27,039 nucleotides of DNA from CAZCSK01 sp964501265 (GTDB lineage: Bacteria > Actinomycetota > CADDZG01 > JAHWKV01). Shown here in pieces: positions 1-7,504 of this stretch. Numbering within the stretch: the stretch's first letter is position 1; each line of letters opens with the position of its first letter. A program made the translations under genes and the position numbers. Under the pieces are notes generated by a model. The model did no database searches. It saw nothing but the letters and a program-made list of their open reading frames with translations, and was not told the DNA's origin. Location of the stretch: positions 1-27,039 of the forward strand of contig CAZCSK010000032.1 of assembly GCA_964501265.1 (NCBI GenBank), in the 5' to 3' direction.

Positions 1-367
1 CTGCCTCGCTCTGGTTTTTCCTCGCAAGCTGGAGCATCTCCTCGGTCATGTCCAGTCCGTAAGCCTGGCCGGTCGATCCCACTCGTTTTGCAGAAAGGAG
101 CACGTCGATTCCACCGCCCGATCCCAGGTCAAGGACCGTCTCCCCTTCTTTGAGGTCTGCGACCGCAGTCGGATTGCCACATCCAAGACTCGCGAGCAAC
201 GCCGATTCAGGCATTTCCTCTCGTTGCATCACTTCATACAGGTCCGACCCTAAGGTCTGACCGTCGCCACAGCACCATGAATCGCAGCAACTGACACTAC
301 CTTCAGCCACGGCAAGCGCCACATTCGCGTAGGTTGTCCGCACCTCTTCTTTGATGTCATTGCTCAT
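1..367 (-). CDS. arsM: Arsenite S-adenosylmethionine methyltransferase, partial (C-terminus beyond the window)
   Basis: This gene encodes an enzyme that methylates arsenite with S-adenosylmethionine, giving methylated and eventually volatile arsenicals in the cytoplasm. Only the first 122 codons are present. Visible features are Cys pairs at residues 27-28 and 32-33, the SLGCGNP motif containing Cys63 (a conserved arsenic-binding cysteine in ArsM enzymes), and the SAM-binding motif VLDLGSGGGID at about residues 78-88, followed by GLDMTEEML. The ATG overlaps the arsR stop as ATGA, and AGGAA and GGGAG lie just upstream, so translation is probably coupled to arsR. The spacing and sequence of the motifs make the identification firm. 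The length and the downstream cysteines cannot be judged. Confidence 0.93.
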   Translation of the reverse strand, partial: MSNDIKEEVRTTYANVALAVAEGSVSCCDSWCCGDGQTLGSDLYEVMQREEMPESALLASLGCGNPTAVADLKEGETVLDLGSGGGIDVLLSAKRVGSTGQAYGLDMTEEMLQLARKNQSEA

Positions 368-705
368 TTCCTGACTCCCTTCATTACGTTGGCCAAGCGC
401 TCCATTGCATTCCCATCTATCGAGTAGTACCCCCAAGTTCCCCTCCGCTCTGCTCGAAGCAAGCCCGCGCCGACGAGTTTCTTTAAGTGAAAGCTGACCG
501 TCGGCTGGGATAACCCGATCTCGTCGGTGATGTCGCAAACGCACACCGGACCGTCGGCGTTGGCCAGCAGATTGACGATTCGAACCCGGTGCTGGTCTGC
601 CAGCGACTTGAACAACTCGGCAGTCGCAGCGGCCTCCGAGTCTTTGAGCTTGTGCGCCGCGAGCGGCGCGCAACACCTAACGGCCAACCTAGAGGGGTCT
701 GGCAT
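364..705 (-). CDS. arsR: ArsR/SmtB-family arsenic-responsive repressor
   Basis: This 113-aa winged helix-turn-helix repressor should release its operator when As(III) binds. The recognition helix region reads LSQPTVSFHLKKL (about 65-77), followed by the wing at ERRGTWGYYSI. The classical CVCD site gives Cys55 and Cys57, and there is an additional N-terminal pair Cys11-Cys12. From memory, the Corynebacterium glutamicum ArsR senses arsenite with an N-terminal Cys-Cys pair plus Cys55, so this protein resembles that type, although Cys57 is also kept. It is the first gene of an operon with arsM (4-nt overlap) and probably autoregulates it through the inverted repeat in its promoter. The start ATG has a poor ribosome site. 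A nearby ATG 5 nt upstream is out of frame. Confidence 0.92.
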   Translation of the reverse strand: MPDPSRLAVRCCAPLAAHKLKDSEAAATAELFKSLADQHRVRIVNLLANADGPVCVCDITDEIGLSQPTVSFHLKKLVGAGLLRAERRGTWGYYSIDGNAMERLANVMKGVRK

Positions 706-725
706 CCCATTTTTCTATATCGAGG

Positions 726-767
726 ATCATCGATTAAGATGATGACCGATACATCGACAGTTGTCAA
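726..767 (-). promoter_or_regulatory. Promoter and candidate ArsR operator of arsR-arsM
   Basis: On the minus strand a perfect -35 box TTGACA (767-762) is followed after 17 nt by CATCAT (744-739, four of six matches to the -10 consensus). This puts the transcription start about 27 nt before the arsR ATG. An inverted repeat ATCAT-8 nt-ATGAT (726-743) covers the -10 box, and ATCGAT-like words recur nearby. Overlap of a dyad with the -10 element is what an ArsR operator would look like. The boxes are seen; the binding is inferred. Confidence 0.55.
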
Positions 768-779
768 TTAAGGCCTCCG

Positions 780-817
780 CCCCCCCTCCCCGGGGACGCG
801 ACACCCCCATACCCCCC
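780..817. other. C-rich tract (four C-runs) flanked by AGGCCT
   Basis: The gap between arsR and the RDD gene (706-891) holds the arsR promoter and then C-runs of 7, 4, 5 and 6 bases within 38 bp. The minus strand is correspondingly G-rich and could form a quadruplex, although one loop would be about 12 nt. The palindrome AGGCCT occurs on both sides (771-776 and 818-823). No gene or terminator is apparent here. Confidence 0.4.
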
Positions 818-853
818 AGGCCTCTTGAGCGATTGAGTTGACTCGTTCGGCGT

Positions 854-882
854 GTGACCCGCATTTTCGCTTTGGGGATAGT
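854..882 (+). promoter_or_regulatory. Possible promoter of the RDD-domain gene
   Basis: GTGACC (854-859) and GATAGT (877-882), each matching four of six consensus bases, are separated by 17 nt. They would start transcription only about 3 nt before the ATG at 892, a near-leaderless arrangement. A second -35-like TTGACT lies at 838-843 without a good partner. This rests on weak consensus matching only. Confidence 0.3.
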
Positions 883-891
883 CTCCGAGTC

Positions 892-1506
892 ATGACTAAT
901 TGCACGTCGTGCGGGAAGGTCCCGGAGGTTGGCGCCAAATTCTGCGTCGAGTGCGGAGCCGCAGTCCGAGCCCCGGGCAGCCGGGCCACTTTTGGCCCCC
1001 GGTACGCCGCTTTTCTTGTCGACATCACCGCGGTCTTAGGACTGTGGCTTGTCGCGTCGATTGTGACGCGCCCCTTTTCGCGCCTTTACGAAGGACCGGA
1101 AGTGCCCGGTGTCGACTTGGGTCCCCTCACCGCGGCAGTGGGGAGCCTGCTATCCATCATCTTAGTGCCGGTGGTCGCATTGATTTACTTCGCAGCCAGC
1201 AATGCCCGGGGCCGTTCGCTGGGCAAGAGGATAGTGGGAATAGAAGTGCGCAGATTGTCGGGCACCAGGCCCGGAGCGATACGTGGTTTCTTGAGAGCAG
1301 CCGTGGTCTGGGGGCCGCTGGCCATGATGATCGGTGGCCAGATTCTTGGGGTGATCGGAAATGAGAGTGCCGGCAGGGCGGCCGGTAGGTTCGGTGCAGC
1401 TGCGTTTGCCGCCGTGTGGATTTTCAATCTCGCCACTGCAATGTTCGGCCGACGACGGAGAGGGCTGCACGATCTCGCCGCGGGCACCGAAACTGTTTAC
1501 CGCTGA
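892..1506 (+). CDS. Zinc-ribbon and RDD-domain membrane protein
   Basis: This 204-aa protein starts with a small zinc ribbon (Cys4, Cys7, Cys18, Cys21 in CTSCGK...CVECGA) and continues into an RDD domain. The RDD domain is recognised by the Arg near the first membrane segment (FGPRYAAFLVDI), the SLGKRIVGI motif and the closing GLHDLAAGTETV. There are several hydrophobic segments. RDD proteins are small integral membrane proteins of uncertain function; some have been linked to ion exchange. I chose the ATG at 892 rather than the in-frame ATG at 838 because the zinc ribbon begins there and the upstream 18 codons look unrelated. It stands alone, facing the end of the large minus-strand operon with a 12-nt gap. 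Confidence 0.82.
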   Translation: MTNCTSCGKVPEVGAKFCVECGAAVRAPGSRATFGPRYAAFLVDITAVLGLWLVASIVTRPFSRLYEGPEVPGVDLGPLTAAVGSLLSIILVPVVALIYFAASNARGRSLGKRIVGIEVRRLSGTRPGAIRGFLRAAVVWGPLAMMIGGQILGVIGNESAGRAAGRFGAAAFAAVWIFNLATAMFGRRRRGLHDLAAGTETVYR

Positions 1507-1518
1507 CCGATTTGGCGG

Positions 1519-3180
1519 TTAGTGGATCTTGCACTCATTGCTTAGCCGGAAGCCCCAGGGGACCGAGGAGTCCGGAACTTTCGTGCACTGCGTGCCGTAT
1601 CCCTCCTTCAAGATGATCTGCATCAACTCCGGGTGTTTTTCAACTAAGGCGTCGAAGTTTGGCCTTACAAAATGGGTCGGTCCGACATATCCCGGCGCGA
1701 AGTACTTACGAAATTCCGTCCCCAACTCATAGGCGGGAGCGGTCTTCACCGCAGCTCCCCGTTCCAAGGTCACTCCCACGATGTCGCCCCGCGATAGAGA
1801 TATTCGCGAACCGGGTTGGAACGAATGGGGCGTGGTCGAGAAGTAATTGACTTTCGCAGTCTCGAGCGCCGCCGTGACTTTGGCTGGCTCGGTGGAGTTG
1901 GCCCGGTCGATGGCGTCGGCCAGTAGGAAGACTGAGTCGCCCGGATTGTTTTCCCCGCCCGTGGGCGTGCGTCCCCACTTCTTCTTGAATTCCTCCGTCG
2001 CGGTTTGGAACTGGGGGAAGTAGCCGATCCCACCCATGTACCACGTTGACACCGTTCCGGTCCGGGCTGCGTCGCCCGACAACTCTGCGAAGGTGCGCTC
2101 GGCCACGCCACCAGGGAACCCGAGAATCTGAGGATGCCAGTTCGCGGAGCTAGACGAGAGAGCGCGTCCGTGATCGATGAAGTCGGCCCCCAGCTTCTTC
2201 ATGTTCTGAAGACCGTGCGCGGTGTCACCAGCAAGGCCCCAGATGACAAGGGACTGACATCCGGTCTCTCTGATTCGAACGAGTTGCGCGGTCATGTCAA
2301 CATCGCCCACGTTGTACTGCTCGGAGCGTAGAAGTTTTTTTCCGAGGCGCCCCAGGGCCTTGTCGATCTGATCGCGACCCTGCTTGCCCAAGGCGGTCGC
2401 GTCGCCGAGATATCCAAAACGATCGTAGCCGCGGTCTTTGACTGCGTAATCCGCAAGGACCTCCGCAGACCAGATGTCCGGAGGAAAGATCTGAAATACC
2501 TGCGGGTAGTCGGCATCGGGGAACAGCTGTCCCGCTGAGAGCAAATCGCTAAACGTGGCGATCGTCGGAATGTTGTGTTGCTGCACGAGTTGCTTGCAGG
2601 CGTAGATGTCGTCGAGTAATCCGCAGAACATCAAGCCTTTTATGTTCTGACGGGTGATCATCTCCTGAAGCGCCGACACGGCAACCTGCGCGGACAGGTT
2701 GTCATCGCGCTGAATCAGTTTGATTCGCCGGCCCCCCAAAACACCTGGCTTCTTCAGGGCTGAGTAGGCCTTGTAGTCGGGGAAGATGCCTTGCTTCGGA
2801 ACGGCAGGCCCGTGCTTGTTAATCAGGTCGACGGCAAGTTCCGCGCCGTGCTTAACGAGTTTGCCCACGAATGCGCCGATTCCGGAGTAGATCGAGATGA
2901 TTCCGATGTTGATGGTGTCGCCGGAGGCCCCTGCCGCTGCTCCGAAGCCCTGGCCACCCGAAACCTCGTCGAGCCGCCGGCCGCAGCCCGCCAGAAACGC
3001 CGAGTAGGTGGACGCCGTGGCAAACATCCCAAAACCCATCTTGGTCGACAGCGACAGGAACTTGCGGCGGTTCATTGAAGTGTCGGCGCCGTGCATCGAC
3101 TCCTCGATTTCTCGGTCGCTCGAGGCATAGGAAAGATGCTCGTCGTCGAAGTAGTCCTCGGGCCGGAACTTGAACCCCAT
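1519..3180 (-). CDS. Tat-exported ABC transporter solute-binding protein (HAAT/Leu-Ile-Val type)
   Basis: This 553-aa protein is an extracytoplasmic solute-binding protein of the type I fold used by branched-chain amino acid, amide and urea importers. The mature part begins TINIGIISIYSG and contains the family-typical lobe with a VDMTAQLVRIRETG segment. The N-terminus is unusual: a 35-residue acidic leader precedes a twin-arginine signal (RRKFLSL, Arg38-Arg39), a hydrophobic stretch and a lipobox-like FLAGC (Cys66), so it should be exported folded and perhaps lipid-anchored. An alternative start is Met36, immediately before the RR motif; the ATG at 3180 is favoured because it forms TAATG with the preceding stop codon. 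It is the last gene of the leftward arm of the transporter locus and one of four SBPs in it. The ligand is unknown. Confidence 0.86.
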   Translation of the reverse strand: MGFKFRPEDYFDDEHLSYASSDREIEESMHGADTSMNRRKFLSLSTKMGFGMFATASTYSAFLAGCGRRLDEVSGGQGFGAAAGASGDTINIGIISIYSGIGAFVGKLVKHGAELAVDLINKHGPAVPKQGIFPDYKAYSALKKPGVLGGRRIKLIQRDDNLSAQVAVSALQEMITRQNIKGLMFCGLLDDIYACKQLVQQHNIPTIATFSDLLSAGQLFPDADYPQVFQIFPPDIWSAEVLADYAVKDRGYDRFGYLGDATALGKQGRDQIDKALGRLGKKLLRSEQYNVGDVDMTAQLVRIRETGCQSLVIWGLAGDTAHGLQNMKKLGADFIDHGRALSSSSANWHPQILGFPGGVAERTFAELSGDAARTGTVSTWYMGGIGYFPQFQTATEEFKKKWGRTPTGGENNPGDSVFLLADAIDRANSTEPAKVTAALETAKVNYFSTTPHSFQPGSRISLSRGDIVGVTLERGAAVKTAPAYELGTEFRKYFAPGYVGPTHFVRPNFDALVEKHPELMQIILKEGYGTQCTKVPDSSVPWGFRLSNECKIH

Positions 3181-3527
3181 TATTTGCCGTCTACAAGGTC
3201 GGGGGTGGGTAGAAGGGCCGCATCCTTTTGCAACTGAGTGAAAGCTGCGTCCTCACTTTGATCCGGGGCGTTCCCCCCGGACCCCCCGGCATCGGGCGAG
3301 CCCAAACCCGCCCGGGAGGTCGCGGGCCCGGGGGCCAAGGGAAGGTTGCTCATGTGCCGCAACTCTGCCGAGTTGAACGGGCCGGGATCGTTCGTGGTCA
3401 ATTGGATGTAAACCGACAGACCGATGACGCACGCCACAATCACCGCGATCAGCAGCTTGCGCTCCCTACGCATCCACGCAAGCGCGACTGACATCCGCAC
3501 GATTGGGTCGGTGACCCTATATTCCAT
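3180..3527 (-). CDS. Small single-pass membrane protein of unknown function
   Basis: I do not recognise a family for this 115-aa protein. It has a short basic N-terminus (RRERK at about 20-24), one hydrophobic segment at about 24-42, and then an extracytoplasmic tail rich in Pro, Gly, Ser and Ala with no obvious fold. The gene overlaps the upstream PQQ-propeller gene by 11 nt and the downstream SBP gene by 1 nt (TAATG), so it is certainly part of the same translation unit. A role as a linker or assembly subunit between the propeller and the SBP is possible but is inference from position alone. The tail coding sequence has two neighbouring six-base C-runs (3273-3287). Confidence 0.72.
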   Translation of the reverse strand: MEYRVTDPIVRMSVALAWMRRERKLLIAVIVACVIGLSVYIQLTTNDPGPFNSAELRHMSNLPLAPGPATSRAGLGSPDAGGSGGNAPDQSEDAAFTQLQKDAALLPTPDLVDGK

Positions 3528-5631
3528 GTTGCCTCCTCAGCCTGCTTGCTTCATCGAGGGACTCCACAAGCGTTTCCGTTCGGCCCAGTAGAAGCGGCTT
3601 CGAGAGCGAAATCGGCGCCGCCGCAGTTGTAAGCCTCTGTGAGATGAAGACGACGAAAAGCATCGTAAGCGCGACGATCCCCAAACTCCACGGAAGGCTC
3701 TGCTCGGCGCCCTTGTACCCAAGGGGTGGGTCTGCGTCGACGAATCCGGGCGCAGACTGAACCGCGGTTATTGAGTTCGTCGATGTGTATGAGGGTTTGT
3801 ACCAGTCACCCTGCGGAGTCCATACGTAGTCGAAGGTCCCTAACGCCTCTTTCCATTTCGGGATGAATGGTACGACCCCCGATCCTAGGATGGCCAAATT
3901 CCTGCGCGGCTTGGAAATGGTCTCCTGCGTTGAGAACGCGTACACCACGCCGTTGTTGGCCGCGAAGTAAAGGTTGGCGCCATCGTGGGCGGGAGTTGTA
4001 ATGATCAAATCGTCCAGGTCGAGAAAGCGAGCGGGCTTGGTGTCACCGAATGGCGGGTACTGCGATTTGTCGTCCCACTTGATCTCGAAACGAAAGACCT
4101 GCGCGCCGGTCATCCAATCGAATCCGTACATGGCGTGATCGAATGTCCCCGCGTTGTAGACGACTCCACCGGCGACGGCCGGTCCTGACACCGAGGATCC
4201 GCGGTGCTCCCATGGTCCGTTCTGGCAAGCGGCCGGTTTGAGACAGTTCGTTGGCGTGTTGGCGGTGTAAAGGTCGACTCCGCCCGGACGGAGCGAGTCG
4301 GCCCCATCGCGAAGGGACTTGGGGATCACACCCATCGGCGCTCTCCACAAGGGACCTGGGGGGGGGCCCTTCGGATTATCGAAGTCGATGGCATAAAGGT
4401 AGCCATCCTGGTTTGGGGAGTAGAGCATGCGCTTGCCGTTCGGGAGGTCTGCGATGGCGGCGCCGCTCGAGAAAACCGCGCCGCCGATGATTCCGTCGTT
4501 ACGACTGAAGTTGTATGACGAGATGACCGCATTGCGGGTCGGATCGGTGAGCGCCCCGCAGCTATTGCCCTGCCCGGGCTCACAGCTGCCGTAGATGTTT
4601 CGCCAACTCGCAGGTACTTTCAGTTGTTCGCTTTGCCTGTCGGTGCACAGCCCCGTAGCAAGTCCGGTCCTCTGTCCGGCGCACGCGGTTTCTAACGCGA
4701 CGGGGTCGATCCGGACCATCCGATTACTCAGAAAGTTTCGTATCAGGTGCCCGGTCTTCGGGTCCCTCATCCCGGCAGCGCCGTCCACCTGGCCCCCGAT
4801 ATCTCCGTCGTGGGTAACGTCGTATGCCCCTACCTGTTTGCCGGTCGAGGCTTCGAGCGCTCGCAGCACGCCGTCCTCTGCGTTGAAGTAGACGCGATTG
4901 CCGACGCAACTGACACCTGGTCTTGCTTCAAACCTGCGAGTGGAACGTGCCTGCCCCAGTTTCTGCGCGTTGTTAGGGTCTGTCGGCAGGTCCGGCCAGA
5001 AGCCGTTTCCAGGAAATCCAGGAGACCCGGCGTAGGTGCTCCACAGTTTGCGTCCGGTCCTGGCGTCGAGGGCATACAAGTTGTGCTGGCCCTTGTCCGG
5101 AATGCCCCCGAGAACATCCATGAACACGCGTCCGTCGCACACTTCGACTTTGGCGATGGGCTTGTTGTATTCCGTTCCCGTAACCTGAAAGCTCCAAATC
5201 TTTCTGCCGGTTTTGATGTCGAGGGCATAAAGAAACCCGTTGGTGGAGCTGTTGTAGAGGATGCCGTTTTCGATCCAGGGCTCCTGGGGGTTGGGATATC
5301 CGCCTATCGACCCGGAGGTCCGCGGGTCGGGTGCGAATCGCCAGACAACTTCTCCAGTCTTGGCGTCGAGGGCGACAATCGAGTCCGTGGCCGCGCCGTT
5401 AACGAACACCTTGCCGCCGACGGCAAGGATCGGGCTCATGGGGTAAATGCCTGAAGGGAGGTCTGAGAGCTTTGTGGACCACCGAAGCGAATGGGTCTTG
5501 TACTGGGGGCCGGGCACGAAGGCCGAGCCGTCGGGCCCGGAAGGTGTGGGCCAATCGGCCGCAAGGGAAGGCAAAGTTGAGCTCGCGAGCATCCCCGCAA
5601 CTAAGGCTATCGTCAGCAGAATCTTTTTCAT
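3517..5631 (-). CDS. Exported PQQ-type beta-propeller repeat protein with C-terminal membrane anchor
   Basis: This 704-aa protein has a Sec signal peptide (MKKILLTIALVAGMLASS, ending near LPSLA) and then repeated propeller-blade motifs of the PQQ/BamB type. Examples are ALDAKTGEVVWRF, ALDIKTGRKIWSF, ALDARTGRKLWST, ALEASTGKQVGAY and GFDWMTGAQVFRF. At least eight cysteines in paired spacing (for example GSCEPGQGNSCG and NCLKPAACQ) suggest disulfides. A hydrophobic helix at about 650-666 is followed by a basic tail of about 38 residues, so the propeller should sit outside the membrane. Such propellers are either quinoprotein dehydrogenases or protein-binding scaffolds; I cannot assign catalytic residues and lean to a scaffold. 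It overlaps the upstream SBP gene by ATGA. A run of nine G (4358-4366) encodes Pro-Pro-Pro on the minus strand. Confidence 0.85.
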   Translation of the reverse strand: MKKILLTIALVAGMLASSTLPSLAADWPTPSGPDGSAFVPGPQYKTHSLRWSTKLSDLPSGIYPMSPILAVGGKVFVNGAATDSIVALDAKTGEVVWRFAPDPRTSGSIGGYPNPQEPWIENGILYNSSTNGFLYALDIKTGRKIWSFQVTGTEYNKPIAKVEVCDGRVFMDVLGGIPDKGQHNLYALDARTGRKLWSTYAGSPGFPGNGFWPDLPTDPNNAQKLGQARSTRRFEARPGVSCVGNRVYFNAEDGVLRALEASTGKQVGAYDVTHDGDIGGQVDGAAGMRDPKTGHLIRNFLSNRMVRIDPVALETACAGQRTGLATGLCTDRQSEQLKVPASWRNIYGSCEPGQGNSCGALTDPTRNAVISSYNFSRNDGIIGGAVFSSGAAIADLPNGKRMLYSPNQDGYLYAIDFDNPKGPPPGPLWRAPMGVIPKSLRDGADSLRPGGVDLYTANTPTNCLKPAACQNGPWEHRGSSVSGPAVAGGVVYNAGTFDHAMYGFDWMTGAQVFRFEIKWDDKSQYPPFGDTKPARFLDLDDLIITTPAHDGANLYFAANNGVVYAFSTQETISKPRRNLAILGSGVVPFIPKWKEALGTFDYVWTPQGDWYKPSYTSTNSITAVQSAPGFVDADPPLGYKGAEQSLPWSLGIVALTMLFVVFISQRLTTAAAPISLSKPLLLGRTETLVESLDEASRLRRQHGI

Positions 5632-6839
5632 GCCAGTTCGTGCGCGAACTTAGCCGGCACTTTCAGTCCTCTCGGAATCAGAGTAAAAAATCCCCCGCCT
5701 GTGTCCACTGCCGGGAAGAACTCCGCCCCCGCTCCGTTCTTCGATTTGGTGAAGCCCCAGGCCCAGATGTCGGTTTCGTCGATTCCCTCGCGGTCCCCAT
5801 CGAAGGTTATGGGGACGCCCGCCCCGGTGAAGTCTTTGAGCCCGAGCAGGCCTTGCTTGATGTCGCCTCTTGAGTTGGCTGCCGACGCTAGAAGTACCGC
5901 ATCGTAAACTCCCATGGTCCTCACGGGAGCGACATCACTCTGCTTTTTCTCGAAGTCCTTGAAAAATCGGGTGACTCTCTCGGCTCTCAGCCACGGCCCT
6001 GCCCATGGGCCAACCGAAAGTATTCCCTCCTTGAACGCCGTTGGCACAACTTGAGCCACGGCGTTTTTTCCGAACTGGGGTGCGGCAATATTGCCGGGGA
6101 GCGCGACCTGATAGGAGTAGCCCGATTTGTGAATGTCGATAACGGCCCGCGAAGCCTCGGCGGCGTTGTCGGTCCAAACAACTAAGGCCTGCGCCGTTTC
6201 TTCCTCCGCCACTGCCAGTGGGGTATGGATGTCGCCGCCGGTGTCGAAGAGCTCCGAGGCAACCAGCGTTCCGCCCGCGGCGGAGACCGCGTCCCGCATC
6301 AAGGCTGCGCCACGATTTCCGTAGTCAGTGTTCTCGAATACGACGCTAATGCGCGACAGCTCGCGTTCATCGACAAGGAAATTCGCGAGGCGTCGAGCCT
6401 GAAGTGAATCAGGAGCCGTGACTCGAAAGACGCTATCGCGGGTGGTCACGCCATCGCGAGTTACGTAGGCGTGTATGACGGGAACGTTCAGTGAGTCGAT
6501 GACCGGCAAAACGCCTTCATCGTCGGTGCCAACGATCAGAACGTCAATCTTCCCAGCGAGCTCGGCAGCGAGCGCGGGGGCCGCGGCCAAGTCGCCAGCG
6601 TAGTCGGCTTGCTCGATCTTCACTGCCTTCTTCGAGTCCTGCTTGATGTGATCAGCGGCGACGCCGGCTGCGCCGATCGAAGGACCAGCAAGCTCTCCAC
6701 CGACTCCGCCCGTTGTGATCAGCAACCCAACGGTCACGTCGGCAAACTTTGCTTTCGACTTCGGGGCTGTTTCTCCGGAGCGACTGCAACCGCCCAGAAG
6801 CAAGGCCCCGCAAACTCCAATAGCAATCGAACGGATCAC
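5628..6839 (-). CDS. ABC transporter solute-binding lipoprotein (HAAT type)
   Basis: This 403-aa type I solute-binding protein has a short lipoprotein signal (MIRSIAIGVCGALLLGGC, lipobox LGGC, Cys18). The mature protein starts with VTVGLLITTGGVGGE and shows the paired lobes of the Leu/Ile/Val-binding family, including RISVVFENTDYGNRGAAL and QALVVWTDNAAEASRAV. I chose the GTG at 6839 because it forms a GTGA overlap with the preceding gene and gives a compact signal peptide. The longer reading frame begins at a TTG (6869) and would add ten residues inside the preceding gene. It is the second SBP of the leftward arm and directly precedes the propeller gene. It is clearly diverged from the other three SBPs, so it probably binds a different ligand. 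Confidence 0.86.
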   Translation of the reverse strand: MIRSIAIGVCGALLLGGCSRSGETAPKSKAKFADVTVGLLITTGGVGGELAGPSIGAAGVAADHIKQDSKKAVKIEQADYAGDLAAAPALAAELAGKIDVLIVGTDDEGVLPVIDSLNVPVIHAYVTRDGVTTRDSVFRVTAPDSLQARRLANFLVDERELSRISVVFENTDYGNRGAALMRDAVSAAGGTLVASELFDTGGDIHTPLAVAEEETAQALVVWTDNAAEASRAVIDIHKSGYSYQVALPGNIAAPQFGKNAVAQVVPTAFKEGILSVGPWAGPWLRAERVTRFFKDFEKKQSDVAPVRTMGVYDAVLLASAANSRGDIKQGLLGLKDFTGAGVPITFDGDREGIDETDIWAWGFTKSKNGAGAEFFPAVDTGGGFFTLIPRGLKVPAKFAHELA

Positions 6840-7504
6840 GTGGTTGACACCAGGAAAGTTAATTTCCAATCTCGGATCTGCGCCGAGATTGCCGCATCGG
6901 GAACATTGAAAGTGAACACACCGACGTTGGTGGGGAAGTAGTAAATCCCGAAGCCCCGAAGGTCATTGCCGTATTCGGCCTGCCCCTCCGCAAGATTGGG
7001 GAGCGAAGGAGGGTTGAGACCGAGCCGGGTCGGGAAATGAGCTACAGCTTGTGTCTCGCTCCAGATTCTCGTTCCGCCAGCGTTTAGGAAGTCCGCACGA
7101 CCCTTTAGGTTTCTCACGGGTGCGTCGCCGAAATTACCGACCGCCACCACGAGGTAGTAAGTGCCGAGCCTCGGGTCGAGCCCAAATAGGGGCAGCTGAA
7201 CCAAGGCGTCGGCGTTGCCGGATCGGAAACCTGCGAATCCTGTGGATTGTCTAATGCCGAGCGTGGTAGGCGAGATGTTGATCTTCACTATGCGAAGGCC
7301 CGGCGGCGCGGCTTCCGATACCTCGACCGCATCCTCGCCCCCCCCCAGCGCCGATCCCGCCGATTCCGTTTCTCCCCCCTCACCGGCCTCGCCAAGAATC
7401 GGCGGCTCGGTCTGCACGACGCGATCGTCGGCCCCCGGCGCCTGCCGCTGGCAAGCGCCGACGAATAGAGCGAGAACGCAAACGAGAGGAATCAGTCTTC
7501 TCAT
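6836..7504 (-). CDS. Lipoprotein with a predicted Ig-like beta domain, function unknown
   Basis: This 222-aa protein has a clear lipoprotein signal (MRRLIPLVCVLALFVGAC, Cys18), an acidic Gly/Glu-rich linker to about residue 65, and a C-terminal domain from about 70. The segment YYLVVAVGNFGDAPVRNLKG resembles the strand pattern of small Ig-like domains of the FxLyD type; that resemblance is my impression, not a database match. The linker is encoded partly by a nine-base C-run on the plus strand (7338-7346). The gene overlaps both neighbours by 4 nt (ATGA at its own start, GTGA at its end), so it is tightly coupled to the 721-aa protein and the SBP. It may be an accessory subunit of the transporter complex. 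Confidence 0.75.
   Translation of the reverse strand: MRRLIPLVCVLALFVGACQRQAPGADDRVVQTEPPILGEAGEGGETESAGSALGGGEDAVEVSEAAPPGLRIVKINISPTTLGIRQSTGFAGFRSGNADALVQLPLFGLDPRLGTYYLVVAVGNFGDAPVRNLKGRADFLNAGGTRIWSETQAVAHFPTRLGLNPPSLPNLAEGQAEYGNDLRGFGIYYFPTNVGVFTFNVPDAAISAQIRDWKLTFLVSTT

Noticed and set aside
1497..1521. Possible terminator between the RDD gene and the Tat-SBP gene
   Set aside because: The only dyad is a five-base stem (ACCGC/GCGGT) with an 11-nt loop and no T-run.
4747..5454. A 235-codon open frame on the plus strand inside the propeller gene
   Set aside because: It is antisense to regular propeller-blade repeats; the translated product shows no signal peptide or fold and no ribosome site.
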